Shown: positions 33,714 to 44,004, numbered from the stretch's first letter. The stretch is DNA of 64,000 nucleotides from Microbulbifer variabilis (GCF_020524905.1 NZ_JAIVKI010000006.1:62001-126000); one strand, 5' to 3'. Notes: generated by a model from the letters alone, not told the origin. Made by a program: numbers and translations.

Positions 33714-34269
33714 ACCACTTTTTCAGCAGCTACAGAAGTTACAAGAGGAATTCCATGGGTACCCTCCGGTTGAACGGTGGGACCCGGACTTCTGTGGCGA
33801 CATGGATATGGTGATCAAAAGCGATGGCCGTTGGATCCATGAGGGAACCGAAATTCGCCGGCAGCCACTGGTGAAGTTATTTGCTAGTATCTTGAAAAAG
33901 GAAGGGGATGAGTATTTTCTGGTCACCCCTGTCGAAAAGCTGCGAATTCAGGTTGAGGATGTCCCTTTTGTGGCCACCCAGGTTGCACGTAGCGCCACAG
34001 AGGGTGAAGGGCAGCGGCTATTATTTACTACAAGTGTGGGCGATGTTATCGAGCTGAATCAAGGCAGTAATTGGCAACTTCAAGAATTCGGCACGCCTCC
34101 GCAACCAGTCCCCTACGTAGAAGCCCGAAAGGGCCTGATGGCCAGGGTTTCCCGTGATGTTTTCTACCAGCTAGTAGATTGGGCGGAAGAGAGAAGGCAG
34201 GGCGGAAATGGCTCTGGGCAGCTGTTTATACGCAGTGCAGGTAGTGAATTTCTATTGGGTTCTTATTAA
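33706..34269 (+). CDS. DUF1285 family protein
   Basis: A 187-residue conserved cytoplasmic protein of the DUF1285 family, common in gamma- and alphaproteobacteria, function unknown. Family landmarks: 'YPPVERWDPDFCGDMDMVI', 'DGRWIHEGTEIRRQPLVKLF', 'YFLVTPVEKLRIQVEDVPF'. The frame is open from 33625, but TTG 33706 gives the normal family length and follows GGGG. The 8-base overlap with the TetR stop suggests coupled translation. It ends in a strong hairpin. Confidence 0.82.
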   Translation: MAEPLFQQLQKLQEEFHGYPPVERWDPDFCGDMDMVIKSDGRWIHEGTEIRRQPLVKLFASILKKEGDEYFLVTPVEKLRIQVEDVPFVATQVARSATEGEGQRLLFTTSVGDVIELNQGSNWQLQEFGTPPQPVPYVEARKGLMARVSRDVFYQLVDWAEERRQGGNGSGQLFIRSAGSEFLLGSY

Positions 34270-34310
34270 CAAACGCCCTTTTCTAAGCCTAGGATTATTT
34301 TCATTTCCCA

Positions 34311-34345
34311 AGCTTATCTAACTATTTAGATAAGCTCCTCTTGAA
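34311..34345 (+). terminator. Terminator after DUF1285 gene
   Basis: Perfect 11-bp stem AGCTTATCTAA / TTAGATAAGCT, loop CTAT, followed by CCTCTTGAATTC. The T-run is weak but the stem is long; 42 bases after the stop. Confidence 0.6.
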
Positions 34346-34732
34346 TTCATTTATAACATAAATCCTCTACAGTCAGAGTTTTCCATGAATCTATTGGATT
34401 TTTGCAGTTTTGTGCAAATTGACAAGATAGAATGGTTTTTATATTTTCTTCATTTTTCTGAAAGCATAAGTAAATCTAAGGGAAATAAAAAATACAATTA
34501 AATGTAAAGTTAGAATTTTTATTGCAAAAATTACCGAAAATATATAAAAAGTTAACAAATACGCAACACGTCATTTCTACACTCCCCTCAGTCCTATTCG
34601 CTTAGGCGTAAAAACAAACAAAGTGTTCAGGCAGTCAATAATTTGATTTCAAGTTTTTACCTGCAAGTAAAATCTTTGATCAATATTCATAGGCTGCTCA
34701 TATTTTGGATATTAATTCCTTTAGGGGGAAGT
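34346..34732 (+). other. A/T-rich promoter region of the lipoprotein gene
   Basis: About 390 strongly A/T-rich bases with no gene. The in-frame upstream extension of the next gene (from 34643) lacks coding character and is taken as leader. A GGGGG ribosome site lies just before ATG 34733. Confidence 0.5.
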
Positions 34733-36382
34733 ATGAAGCGTATACAAAATCGAGTTGTCTTGGCTGCCTTAATTACGGCTTTATTGGCAGGTTGCGATGG
34801 TGGTGGTGTGAGTGTTGAACCTAAGACCGTAGATAATTCAGTAGATAACTCTGTTGATAATACTGGAAACGGTTCTTCAGAAAACCCTTGTGCAATTATC
34901 GAAAGCTCTGGTGTGCAAGGTACCTACGAGAGTGGTAACTGTCGATATGGAACCGATTTTGTTTCTGCATCTAATCCTTTAACTGAAGATTTGTATCTCC
35001 CGGCACTTTCAGAAGGTGGAGCCCATATTTTTGATAGTAGTCTTTTCGTTGGTGAAAATTACTCTAGTGATACCGACTTACAGGCAGCTGGTATCACCAA
35101 GGGTGGTGATGGCGTGAAGCTGGAGATACAGGCTGGGACAACCGTTGCATTCAAGGATAACTCGGCTTTTATGGTCGTGAATCGTGGCTCACAAGTTTTT
35201 GCACGTGGTACTGAATCCGCACCAATTACTTTTACCTCTGAAACTGATGTTCGCGGTACTGTAACTGCTGATGCAGTATCCCAATGGGGTGGAATGGTTA
35301 TCAATGGTTTTGGGGTTACCAATAAATGTAAATATAAAGGCTCTATTGATGACGGAGATTTGGTCCTGGATGGAGAGTGTCATGTTGCTGCCGAGGGGTC
35401 TACTGATGATAACACTTCATACTACGGCGGTGACAACAATGCGGATAACTCTGGTGAGCTTTCCTATGTCGTCGTAAAACATACTGGAGCTTTGGTCGCT
35501 AGTGGTGATGAACTAAATGGTATCTCATTTGATGCGGTTGGAAATGGGACTGTGGTAAACAATTTGCAGGCTTATTCCACTTTTGATGATGGGATTGAGT
35601 TCTTTGGTGGTGCAGTAGATATTAATAATTATGTTGCCCTTTATGTGCGAGATGACTCAATCGATATTGACGAAGGTTACCGTGGAAGCATCACCAATGC
35701 CCTGGTTATCCAGAGTGAAAATGATGGTAACCACTGTATTGAAGCGGATGGGATCGGCTCCTATGAAGACACGGTTGATTACACCTCTTTGATTAATCAG
35801 GGGCTCAATAGCCGCCCTATGATTGATGGTCTGACTTGCATCGTTTCTGCTCAAAAAGAGGGTACGCATGATCCGGGCGCTGGGTGGCGCCTGCGTGAGG
35901 GTATTTACCCGATGATTACCAACTCAATAATCGTTGCCTCATTTAAAGCTGACGAAACCGCCGATGATGGTAGCAACTACTGCCTGCGTATGGAGAGTGC
36001 TCAAACCCGCAACGAAGCGACCTCAGGAACAGAAGTGGTTTTGACTTCCAATATCTTCGCTTGTGAAGACCGCACCAAAACTGACGAAGTCTCCTTTGAT
36101 CTTGAGACTTGGACTGTAAATAGCGGAAACCAGTTCGCTCCGATTTCGGGCGCTGTTAGCCCAACGGTCACTATCAATACTGATTTCATTTTACTGGATG
36201 GCACCCCTGCGATCTTCACCGTGCCCAGTGCCCAGCAGCGTATTGATAATGATGCGCCCACAGTGAATGCATATGAGCGCGCATACATGGGTGCCCTCGA
36301 CTTAAATGGCACTGATTGGACTCAAGGTTGGACATACGGTCTTCACCAGGGTAACCGTGCACAACCTCTCTGGTTTGAATAG
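34733..36382 (+). CDS. Surface lipoprotein, beta-helix-like, paired with a TonB receptor
   Basis: About 549 residues from ATG 34733 (GGGGGAAGT ribosome site). Lipobox LLAGC directly after a basic start and hydrophobic run. A short spacer carries the tandem VDNSVDNSVDN. The body is acidic, Gly/Asp/Asn-rich and strand-rich with 'SQWGGMVINGFG', 'DDGIEFFGGAVDI' and 'YVVVKHTGA' motifs, like right-handed beta-helix surface proteins of marine gammaproteobacteria; the end is GLHQGNRAQPLWFE. It is followed after 121 bases by a TonB-dependent receptor in the same direction, so it probably captures a ligand for it, or acts on it, outside the cell. Ligand unknown. Confidence 0.75.
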   Translation: MKRIQNRVVLAALITALLAGCDGGGVSVEPKTVDNSVDNSVDNTGNGSSENPCAIIESSGVQGTYESGNCRYGTDFVSASNPLTEDLYLPALSEGGAHIFDSSLFVGENYSSDTDLQAAGITKGGDGVKLEIQAGTTVAFKDNSAFMVVNRGSQVFARGTESAPITFTSETDVRGTVTADAVSQWGGMVINGFGVTNKCKYKGSIDDGDLVLDGECHVAAEGSTDDNTSYYGGDNNADNSGELSYVVVKHTGALVASGDELNGISFDAVGNGTVVNNLQAYSTFDDGIEFFGGAVDINNYVALYVRDDSIDIDEGYRGSITNALVIQSENDGNHCIEADGIGSYEDTVDYTSLINQGLNSRPMIDGLTCIVSAQKEGTHDPGAGWRLREGIYPMITNSIIVASFKADETADDGSNYCLRMESAQTRNEATSGTEVVLTSNIFACEDRTKTDEVSFDLETWTVNSGNQFAPISGAVSPTVTINTDFILLDGTPAIFTVPSAQQRIDNDAPTVNAYERAYMGALDLNGTDWTQGWTYGLHQGNRAQPLWFE

Positions 36383-36422
36383 TTAGCTTTAGGGATTGTT
36401 AGGAGTTGTTCTCCTGAACTTA

Positions 36423-36466
36423 CAGGGCGCCGCCTGCGCTGATGGGGTTGGCGCCCTGTTTGGTTT
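36423..36466 (+). terminator. Hairpin between lipoprotein and TonB-receptor genes
   Basis: 9-bp stem CAGGGCGCC / GGCGCCCTG with an 18-base loop, followed by TTTGGTTTGG. Probably a partial terminator that lowers receptor expression relative to the lipoprotein. Confidence 0.5.
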
Positions 36467-36503
36467 GGATACCCAATAATAGGAATGATAAGAGGCCCGT
36501 GTA

Positions 36504-39233
36504 ATGGCTAAATATGAAAATTTCCAGAGAGTGCCGTTGGTAATCGCTATTACCGCGGCCTCTGCTATGGCTCCTGGTGTATTCGCCCAGGATGCAGATC
36601 TGGTGGAAGAAAGTGCTGGTACAACACAAGGGATTGAAGAAGTGGTAGTTCAGGGGCGCTTGCGGGACTCCGCGGAGGCCCTGGTCAGAGAGCGCCTGGA
36701 AGAAGAAGTGGTCACCGATATTCTCGGTGCCGAGATGATCGGCCGGGTGGGGGATTCAACTGTGGCTGCTGCGTTGCGTAGGGTGTCGGGACTGTCACTC
36801 GTGAGCGATAAGTTTATTTATGTGCGCGGATTGGGAGAGCGTTACTCCAGTACCACGCTGAATGGCGCGACTGTACCCTCACCGGACCTGACCCGAAATG
36901 TGATCCCTCTCGATTTATTCCCTACTTCTATAGTGGATTCCCTGGCTGTTCAGAAGAGTTACTCCGCCGATCAGGCTGCTAGCTTTGGTGGGGGTAATGT
37001 GGATATTCGCACAAAGGGAATTCCCGATGATCTGACTTATTCTGTAGAGTTAGGCACAGGAAGCAATACGGAAACCAGCGGAGAGGTTCTGAGTTATCAG
37101 GGTGGGGATGATGACATCTTCGGGACCGATGATGGTACCAGGGCACTCCCGGGAGAAATATCTGCAGCGCTAAAACGCTTTAGGGGAGGCTTGGGTATCT
37201 CCGATATCAGAAAAGTTCTGCTTGAGGAGGGAAATCAGTATGCCAGTGCGCAGGAAGCCGATGCTGCAGCCCAAACGCTAAATCGTCAACTGGCCTTAAC
37301 TCTCAATCGTGATATTTCCATCGAAGAGGATTCCAGTGATCCGGATAAAGATGTGAAAGCGAATGTAGGCAATCGTTTTTATCTCAATGATCATTGGGAG
37401 TTGGGATTTCTGGCTGGAGCTTCTTATAAAAGTAAGTGGAGGGAGTCTGAGAGAACCCTGCGTAACTTTGGATCCCCCAAAGAGCAATTGAATAGCCGTA
37501 ACAAGTCAACTTATTCAGTGGATATCAGCGGTAATTTGAATTTAGGGTTACGATTTGCTGATGAGCATGTGATTGAAACTACGAGTTTATTTCTTCGCAA
37601 TACTGATGATGACACTTCTATCACCGACTACTTTAATGAGAACCGACAGGTATCGGACGGTTCTGGTTATCGTGAGTATTTGTTGAAGTATGAAGAGAGA
37701 GAGTTGGTCCTGAATCAGGTCAAGGGCAGCCATTCTCTGGGGCCTGAGACCAAAACCATTCTTCCCTTTGATCTCTTCAGCTGGGTTCCGGAAGAAGTGG
37801 TTGTTGACTGGTTTTATTCGGATGCAACAGCGACCACAGATATACCCAATCAGGTTGATGTCATTTCCGATACGGTTACTGATCCTGCAACGGGTGAAGT
37901 GCTTAGCTCTAAGGTAAGCACGGGCTCTCGAAGTGCGGGATTCCGATTTACAGAGCTTGAAGACGAAGTCAAAAATTATGGTTGGTCTGTCGTCTTGCCT
38001 CTAGAGTTTTCATCTTCAAGTTTGGAGTTGACGGGTGGCTTCGCCAGGATGGAGAAGGGGCGCTCATACAAGCAAACTGAGCTGCGCTTAGATATCTTCG
38101 GTGTGGTTAATGATGATGTACTAGCCGGCCCGCTGGACGAGGTATTTGGTGATGAAAATATCACAAGCGACGGTAATGACTACGTTTTCGACTTTGCGGG
38201 AAGTAACAAGCAAAGCTATTTAGCAGCCACGGCTACAGATGCAGTATTTGGCAAGTTTGATTGGACATTTTTTGAAACCTGGCGCGTTTCCGCTGGGGCT
38301 CGCTGGGAAGATTACAGTCAGGTGGCACTTGAATGGAACCCCTATGGCTACTCAATAAGTGACCCTCAGGTAATAACAGACCCAGATGACCTGTTGGAAG
38401 CGGTTTATGCTGAGGATGATATTTATCCCTCTTTCTCACTAATTTATATGGGAGCGTTTTGGGCGGAGACCTTCCAACTCCGTTTTGGAGTATCGAAAAC
38501 AGCTGTACGACCCGATCTTCGTGAGATTACTGATGCGTTTTATATCGATCCTATTACTGATGAACAGGTGAAAGGTAACCCCAACGTTAGGCCTTCCGAA
38601 ATTCATAATTATGATCTGCGTGCCGAGTGGTTCTTTGATAGTGGAGACAGCTTAACGATTTCCGCTTTTTATAAGGATGTAGTTGACCCAATCGAGTTCT
38701 TTGAGGCGGCTTCCAGTGATACCAATGTGGCCAGGGAAATTATTAATGCCGAGTCTGGAGAAATTACCGGCATTGAAATCGAAGGCATGAAGCAGCTTGG
38801 TTTCCTCGGTGGCTTTATGGATGGCTTCTTTGTGCAGGGTAATGTCACTCTACAGGAGACAGAGTTGGTTGCTGGAGATGAAGCGGATGCACCTACGAAT
38901 CCGGTTCGGGAAATGACTGGGGCATCTGAATATGTTGTGAATATGCTAGTGGGTTTCGATAGCCCAGATGGCAAGCATTCTGCAACTTTGGGTTATAACG
39001 TATTTGGCGAACGTCTACACCTTGCAGGGCGTAACCTGGATCCAGATTCCTATGAGCAACCATTTCACTCGTTGGATCTGACTTACTCCTGGTACCCAAC
39101 AGAAGAGGTGACAATAAAAACTAAAATGCAAAATTTGTTAGATGAGTCTATTGAGATTGAGCGTGATGGTGTCATTGTATTTGAAGAAAAACCGGGCCAG
39201 ACCTTCACTTTGAGCGCTCAATATAAATTCTGA
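36504..39233 (+). CDS. TonB-dependent outer-membrane receptor
   Basis: A 909-residue receptor: signal peptide ending VFAQ (residues 1-29), TonB-box-like 'IEEVVVQGRLRD', plug domain ('RVSGLSLVSDKFIYVRGLGE', 'NGATVPSPDL', 'SFGGGNVDIRTKG'), then a long barrel ending 'GQTFTLSAQYKF' with terminal Phe. The plug begins with R-V-S-G-L and R-G-L-G-E-R-Y, typical of the receptor group seen in marine carbohydrate or peptide users. It pairs with the lipoprotein gene just upstream; energy would come from TonB with an ExbB/ExbD pair such as that at 4.8 kb. Substrate unknown. Confidence 0.9.
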   Translation: MAKYENFQRVPLVIAITAASAMAPGVFAQDADLVEESAGTTQGIEEVVVQGRLRDSAEALVRERLEEEVVTDILGAEMIGRVGDSTVAAALRRVSGLSLVSDKFIYVRGLGERYSSTTLNGATVPSPDLTRNVIPLDLFPTSIVDSLAVQKSYSADQAASFGGGNVDIRTKGIPDDLTYSVELGTGSNTETSGEVLSYQGGDDDIFGTDDGTRALPGEISAALKRFRGGLGISDIRKVLLEEGNQYASAQEADAAAQTLNRQLALTLNRDISIEEDSSDPDKDVKANVGNRFYLNDHWELGFLAGASYKSKWRESERTLRNFGSPKEQLNSRNKSTYSVDISGNLNLGLRFADEHVIETTSLFLRNTDDDTSITDYFNENRQVSDGSGYREYLLKYEERELVLNQVKGSHSLGPETKTILPFDLFSWVPEEVVVDWFYSDATATTDIPNQVDVISDTVTDPATGEVLSSKVSTGSRSAGFRFTELEDEVKNYGWSVVLPLEFSSSSLELTGGFARMEKGRSYKQTELRLDIFGVVNDDVLAGPLDEVFGDENITSDGNDYVFDFAGSNKQSYLAATATDAVFGKFDWTFFETWRVSAGARWEDYSQVALEWNPYGYSISDPQVITDPDDLLEAVYAEDDIYPSFSLIYMGAFWAETFQLRFGVSKTAVRPDLREITDAFYIDPITDEQVKGNPNVRPSEIHNYDLRAEWFFDSGDSLTISAFYKDVVDPIEFFEAASSDTNVAREIINAESGEITGIEIEGMKQLGFLGGFMDGFFVQGNVTLQETELVAGDEADAPTNPVREMTGASEYVVNMLVGFDSPDGKHSATLGYNVFGERLHLAGRNLDPDSYEQPFHSLDLTYSWYPTEEVTIKTKMQNLLDESIEIERDGVIVFEEKPGQTFTLSAQYKF

Positions 39234-39328
39234 TTTGTCCTCCTGATAATTCCTGCTTCCAGTTTCTGGAGGCGGGAGCTCATCCCGTTTCGCGTTCTTA
39301 AGAGAGTTCTGGCCAATAATACAGATAC

Positions 39329-39351
39329 AAAAATGGCGCCCGAAGGCGCCA
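39329..39351 (-). terminator. Terminator of etf-QO
   Basis: Stem TGGCGCC / GGCGCCA with a CGAA tetraloop and five A on the left (U-tract on the minus strand), 14 bases beyond the gene's stop. Confidence 0.85.
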
Positions 39352-39364
39352 GAAAGCAAACTGC

Positions 39365-41029
39365 TTACATATTTGGGTAGTTGGGGCCGCCGCCACCTTC
39401 CGGAGTAATCCAGACAATATTCTGGGTTGGATCTTTGATATCACAGGTCTTACAGTGCACGCAGTTCTGCGCGTTAATCTGGAAGCGCTTGCCATTGGCA
39501 TCTTCAACCACTTCATAAACTCCTGCGGGGCAGTAGCGCTGAGCCGGTTCATCATAGATCGGAAGATTGTGGTTCAGCGGAATCTCCGGATCCTTCAGGG
39601 TCAGGTGGCAAGGCTGGTCTTCTTCGTGATTGGTGTTGGAGATAAACACAGAAGACAACTTGTCAAAGCTGAGTACACCATCGGGTTTGGGGTAATCAAT
39701 TTTTGCGCAGTCTGCAGCAGGTTTCAGCTGCGCGTGATCCGCTTTTGTGTCGCGCAGGGTCCAAGGCAGTTTACCTTTGAAGATATTGATATCGACAAAT
39801 GCGTAGGCGGAACCGAGGATGTTGCCCCACTTGTGTTGTGCCGGGCCGAAGTTGCGCTGCATATGCAGTTCTTTCCAGGCCCAGCTATCGCGATATTTGG
39901 TGGTGTAATCGGTCAGCTCTTCGCTGGAACGCTCGGCGGCAAGGGCTTCCACAACAGACTCAGCGGCGATCATGCCGGACTTCATTGCGGTATGGTTGCC
40001 TTTGATTTTGGCGAAGTTGAGGGTGCCGGCGTTGTCACCGATCAGCAGGCCGCCGGGGAAGGTCATCTTCGGCTGGGACTGCAGGCCGCCCTTAATAATG
40101 GCACGTGCACCGTAGGCGACGCGCTGACCACCTTCCAAGTATTGTTTGATTACCGGGTGATGCTTGTAGCGCTGAAATTCGTCAAAGGGGCTTACGTGTG
40201 GGTTGCTGTAAGCAAGATCGGTGATCAGGCCAACCACAACTTGGTTGTCTTCCAGGTGATAAAGGAAGCCACCTCCGTGGGTGCCGCTCTGCTCCAGAGG
40301 CCAGCCTGCAGTGTGAACTACCAGACCTTGCTGGTGTTTGTCTGCAGGAACTTTCCAGATTTCCTTAATACCAATACCGTAATGTTGCGGATCGGCATCT
40401 GCATCCAGCTTAAAGCGCTCGATTAGTTGTTTGCCCAAGTGGCCGCGACAGCCCTCGGCAAAAAGAGTGTACTTGGCGTGCAGTTCCATGCCCGGCATAT
40501 AGGAGTCTTTCTGCTCACCATTCAAGCCAATGCCCATATCGCCAGTGGCAATCCCTTTTACAGAGCCATCTTCGTTGTACAGAACTTCTGCAGCAGCGAA
40601 GCCGGGGAAGATCTCCACCCCCAGGTTTTCTGCCTGCTCGGCTAACCAGCGGCACAGGTTGCCGAGGCTGATAATATAATTACCCTCGTTGTGCATGGTG
40701 CTTGGCACAAACATGTTAGGGACTTTGATGGAGTTCTCATCGCTACGCAGAACGTAGATATCGTCGCCCTTGACCTCGGTGTTCAGAGGGGCGCCGCGCT
40801 CTTTCCAGTCTGGGAAGAGTTCATTCAGTGCGGTTGGCTCAAAAACTGCGCCAGAGAGAATGTGGGCACCGACCTCGGAGCCTTTCTCTACAACGCATAC
40901 TGAGACGTCTTCATTGAGCTGGCGAATACGGCAGGCCGCTGCCAATCCGGCCGGACCGGCACCCACGATCACTACATCGTATTCCATTGATTCGCGTTCC
41001 ACGGCACTCTCCTCAGCAGTTGTATTCAA
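39365..41029 (-). CDS. Electron transfer flavoprotein-ubiquinone oxidoreductase
   Basis: A 554-residue FAD and 4Fe-4S enzyme on the inner membrane that passes electrons from reduced ETF to the quinone pool. FAD-binding 'DVVIVGAGPAGLAAACRI' at the start, 'IKEIWKVPADKHQQGLVVHT' in the middle, and the C-terminal cluster Cys residues in 'RYCPAGVYEV' and 'NCVHCKTCDIKDP'. Length as in other bacterial ETF-QO. It is divergent from etfBA across 326 bases, the arrangement found in many gammaproteobacteria, so fatty-acid and amino-acid oxidation electrons flow EtfBA to ETF-QO to quinone. Confidence 0.96.
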   Translation of the reverse strand: MNTTAEESAVERESMEYDVVIVGAGPAGLAAACRIRQLNEDVSVCVVEKGSEVGAHILSGAVFEPTALNELFPDWKERGAPLNTEVKGDDIYVLRSDENSIKVPNMFVPSTMHNEGNYIISLGNLCRWLAEQAENLGVEIFPGFAAAEVLYNEDGSVKGIATGDMGIGLNGEQKDSYMPGMELHAKYTLFAEGCRGHLGKQLIERFKLDADADPQHYGIGIKEIWKVPADKHQQGLVVHTAGWPLEQSGTHGGGFLYHLEDNQVVVGLITDLAYSNPHVSPFDEFQRYKHHPVIKQYLEGGQRVAYGARAIIKGGLQSQPKMTFPGGLLIGDNAGTLNFAKIKGNHTAMKSGMIAAESVVEALAAERSSEELTDYTTKYRDSWAWKELHMQRNFGPAQHKWGNILGSAYAFVDINIFKGKLPWTLRDTKADHAQLKPAADCAKIDYPKPDGVLSFDKLSSVFISNTNHEEDQPCHLTLKDPEIPLNHNLPIYDEPAQRYCPAGVYEVVEDANGKRFQINAQNCVHCKTCDIKDPTQNIVWITPEGGGGPNYPNM

Positions 41030-41355
41030 CTTTTTGCGGCCATTCCGGCCTTATCATTTATATAGATGGCGGATTATATAGGCGTTTATTCAACCCTACC
41101 AATTGCATGACTATTCAATTGCTATGGCAAATGTGCTGTATTTCAACGGCTTAGGGAGACCGAATAGATGGTTTCTATTTCCCGAAATAGATAGCGTGAA
41201 TGGCAGCAGTGACTTCTATTTGGCTATTGATTTTGCCGTATAGAACCGCCACCATACACGCCGTTCAAACACTTGTTTGACCAGAACACCGTATCCGTTC
41301 GCGATGAGAATCGTCAGTCGCGGCTGTTAAAAAGCATATTTGAGACGGGATTTCC
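41030..41355 (+). promoter_or_regulatory. Divergent promoter region etf-QO / etfBA
   Basis: 326 bases, no gene. It must contain both promoters. The palindrome-like TTTCTATTTCCCGAAATAG around 41170 (TATTTCCCGAAATA) is a possible operator. No certain -35/-10 pair. Confidence 0.45.
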
Positions 41356-42105
41356 ATGAAAGTTCTTGTAGCTGTGAAACGCGTTGTCGACTACAACGTC
41401 AAGGTTCGCCCCAAGGCGGACGGCACTGACGTTGATACCGCCAACGTCAAAATGTCTATCAACCCCTTCTGCGAAATCGCAGTAGAAGAGGCGGTTCGCT
41501 TGAAGGAAAAAGGCGTTGTTAGCGAGATAGTCGCCGTTTCCATGGGTCCCAAGCAGAGTCAGGAGCAAATCCGCACAGCACTGGCGCTGGGAGCCGACCG
41601 GGGCATTCTGGTTGAGACCGATGCCGAACTGCAGCCTCTGGCTGTCGCTAAGTGCCTGAAGGCGATTGTCGATAAAGAAGAGCCGCAGATGGTTATTCTT
41701 GGTAAACAGTCAATTGATGGCGACAACAACCAAACCGGCCAGATGCTGGGCGCCTTGACTGGCATGGGGCAGGGCACCTTCGCTTCCGAAGTGGTTGTTG
41801 AAGGCGATGCTGTAAAAGTCACTCGTGAAATCGATGGCGGTCTGCAAACTGTAGAGCTGAAGCTGCCGGCTATCGTGACCACTGACCTGCGCCTGAATGA
41901 GCCGCGCTACGCGTCTCTGCCGAATATCATGAAGGCTAAAAAGAAGCCTCTCGATACCACCACCCCGGATGAACTGGGCGTAGATATCACTCCGCGCACT
42001 AAAACCCTGAAAGTTGAGCCACCGGCCGAGCGTCAGGCTGGCGTTAAAGTTGCCGACGTTGCGGAACTGGTAGAGAAACTGAAAAACGAGGCGAAGGTAA
42101 TCTGA
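41356..42105 (+). CDS. etfB: Electron transfer flavoprotein beta subunit
   Basis: A 249-residue subunit that binds AMP and, with EtfA, forms the soluble FAD electron carrier accepting electrons from acyl-CoA and other dehydrogenases. Diagnostic text: '[20 protein letters not shown]' start, '[17 protein letters not shown]' and the recognition-loop region '[20 protein letters not shown]'. Its stop TGA overlaps the etfA ATG by one base (TGATG), so translation is coupled. Confidence 0.97.
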   Translation: MKVLVAVKRVVDYNVKVRPKADGTDVDTANVKMSINPFCEIAVEEAVRLKEKGVVSEIVAVSMGPKQSQEQIRTALALGADRGILVETDAELQPLAVAKCLKAIVDKEEPQMVILGKQSIDGDNNQTGQMLGALTGMGQGTFASEVVVEGDAVKVTREIDGGLQTVELKLPAIVTTDLRLNEPRYASLPNIMKAKKKPLDTTTPDELGVDITPRTKTLKVEPPAERQAGVKVADVAELVEKLKNEAKVI

Positions 42106-43034
42106 TGAGCATCCTGGTTATTGCTGAACACGACAACGCCGAACTGAAGGGCGCTACGCTCAACACTATTGCCGCAGTTAAAGCTATCGGTGGCGACATC
42201 GCCGTTCTGGTTGCTGGCGCGGGTTGTTCAGCCGTTGCTGACGCCGCAGCCAAAGCTGATGGCGTAAGCAAAGTATTGCTGGCTGACAATGCTGCCTACG
42301 AGCACCAACTGGCTGAAAACGTCGCCAAACTGGTTGCCGATCTGGGTAAAGATTATAGCCACATCCTGGCTCCTGCTACCACCACTGGTAAAAACATGCT
42401 GCCGCGCGCTGCTGCGCTGCTGGATGTTCAGCCTATCTCTGACATTATCTCTGTAGAGAGTGCCGACACTTTCAAGCGTCCGATCTACGCGGGTAACGTG
42501 ATCGCGACCGTGCAGAGCTCTGATGCCATCAAGGTGATCTCCGTTCGTACTACTGCTTTTGACGCAGTGGCTGCAGAAGGCGGTAGCGCGGCTGTTGAGT
42601 CTGTGGATATTGCAGACGACGCTGGTGTCTCATCTTTTGTGGGTGAAGAGCTCGCCAAATCTGATCGCCCAGAGCTGACTGCTGCTAGCGTGGTCGTATC
42701 AGGTGGCCGCGGTATGCAGAATGGCGAAAACTTCGAGATGCTGTACAAGTTGGCAGACAAGCTGGGTGCGGCGGTTGGCGCCTCGCGCGCTGCTGTAGAT
42801 GCTGGATTTGTACCCAACGACATGCAGGTTGGTCAGACCGGTAAGATCGTCGCTCCCGACCTGTATATCGCTGTTGGTATTTCCGGTGCTATCCAGCACT
42901 TGGCCGGCATGAAAGATTCCAAGGTTATCGTGGCTATCAACAAAGATGAAGAAGCTCCAATCTTCTCTGTTGCTGACTACGGCCTGGTAGCTGATTTGTT
43001 TGAAGCGGTCCCCGAGCTTGAAGCAAAGCTGTAA
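42105..43034 (+). CDS. etfA: Electron transfer flavoprotein alpha subunit
   Basis: A 309-residue FAD-binding subunit. The C-terminal FAD domain is clear: '[19 protein letters not shown]', '[22 protein letters not shown]', '[19 protein letters not shown]', '[20 protein letters not shown]'. It works as the heterodimer EtfAB. It ends before a strong terminator, so etfBA is a two-gene operon. Confidence 0.97.
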   Translation: MSILVIAEHDNAELKGATLNTIAAVKAIGGDIAVLVAGAGCSAVADAAAKADGVSKVLLADNAAYEHQLAENVAKLVADLGKDYSHILAPATTTGKNMLPRAAALLDVQPISDIISVESADTFKRPIYAGNVIATVQSSDAIKVISVRTTAFDAVAAEGGSAAVESVDIADDAGVSSFVGEELAKSDRPELTAASVVVSGGRGMQNGENFEMLYKLADKLGAAVGASRAAVDAGFVPNDMQVGQTGKIVAPDLYIAVGISGAIQHLAGMKDSKVIVAINKDEEAPIFSVADYGLVADLFEAVPELEAKL

Positions 43035-43062
43035 TTCCTGATTAGTATACTGGTCAGTATTG

Positions 43063-43096
43063 AAAAGGCGGCGTGTTGCCGCCTTTTCGCATTTTT
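43063..43096 (+). terminator. Terminator of etfBA
   Basis: AAAAGGCGGC / GCCGCCTTTT perfect 10-bp stem with loop GTGTT, then CGCATTTTT. 28 bases after the etfA stop. Confidence 0.9.
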
Positions 43097-43248
43097 GGCT
43101 TCTGGACTACGGAACTAGTGTGCAATTTCGCGGACGAAGTGATGGTTTGCAACGTTTAACTGGGCAGGAGCGTTGCCTTTCCAAGGCGAAGGCAACAAAA
43201 TAGGCGTCAAAAACCAATAACCTAAGAAAGTTGAACTTGTACGTGGGT

Positions 43249-43947
43249 ATGTTCATGTCCCCATTAAAGCGAGCCATTGGCTCAGTTGGTAACGGCCTTG
43301 GCCAGGGTGATTCGCGCAGATCATTCTCTCGCGGCACCATGGCAGCATCCGTTGTGGGGCTGCTTTGGGTCTCTGGCAATCTGCTCGCCTATGGCTCATT
43401 GCTGATTCCTGTGGAGCCAGAGGAGTCTCTGCTTACCGAACGCAATGATAGTCGGGTGAGTGCCCCTGAGGCTGCTTCCATTCCAAATACCCCTTTCTTT
43501 GGTTATGCCGAAGCGAAGAAGCAAGAAACTATCCCCGAGGTTGACCTCTCTAACATCCCTGTAACCCAGTTGAATATTGTTCTTTCCGGGGTTTTGGATA
43601 ACTCGGATAAGAGCAAAGCCAGTGCTTTGGTTGCTGAGAAGGGCAAGCCTGCTCAGCGATTGTTTGTGGGTGACTCCCTGCCCGGTGGCGCCGAACTTTA
43701 TTCTGTTGAGGTAGACCATGTAGTTCTTCGTCGTAATGGCAGGATGGAAAAGCTGACATATCCCGAAATGGATGGTCGCCCGAGTGTCCCATTGAAAAAT
43801 TATTCAAGCCTGGCGAGTAAGTCCAGACAAGACAGTAGTGCGGGAAGTTCTTCGAGGCGTGAGGCGAGTCAGGAAAGTATTCGAGAGCGGATGGAAAAGC
43901 TGCGTGAATTGGCTCGTGAGCGTCGTGCTCAGCGCCAGCCCCAATAA
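43249..43947 (+). CDS. gspC: Type II secretion protein GspC (XcpP-like)
   Basis: An inner-membrane component linking the T2SS platform to the secretin. Short cytoplasmic start, one membrane helix (GTMAASVVGLLWVSGNLLAY), then the homology region ('NIVLSGVLDNSDKSKASALV', 'LFVGDSLPGGAELYSVEVDH', 'VVLRRNGRMEKL'). The C-terminus is an Arg/Glu-rich coiled-coil-like segment (SIRERMEKLRELARERRAQ) rather than a PDZ domain, as in Pseudomonas XcpP. The frame is open from TTG 43231; ATG 43249 or 43255 is likelier, with GTGGG nearby. First gene of the operon. Confidence 0.85.
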   Translation: MFMSPLKRAIGSVGNGLGQGDSRRSFSRGTMAASVVGLLWVSGNLLAYGSLLIPVEPEESLLTERNDSRVSAPEAASIPNTPFFGYAEAKKQETIPEVDLSNIPVTQLNIVLSGVLDNSDKSKASALVAEKGKPAQRLFVGDSLPGGAELYSVEVDHVVLRRNGRMEKLTYPEMDGRPSVPLKNYSSLASKSRQDSSAGSSSRREASQESIRERMEKLRELARERRAQRQPQ

Positions 43948-44004
43948 AACTGTCTAACTAGATTGTTTTGAGTTTTTTGAACATTTACTAGAGCCAGATA
44001 AATA

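Noticed and set aside
39455-40426. 323-codon plus-strand frame opposite etf-QO
   Set aside because: It is a shadow frame. The minus-strand product has clear FAD and iron-sulphur motifs.
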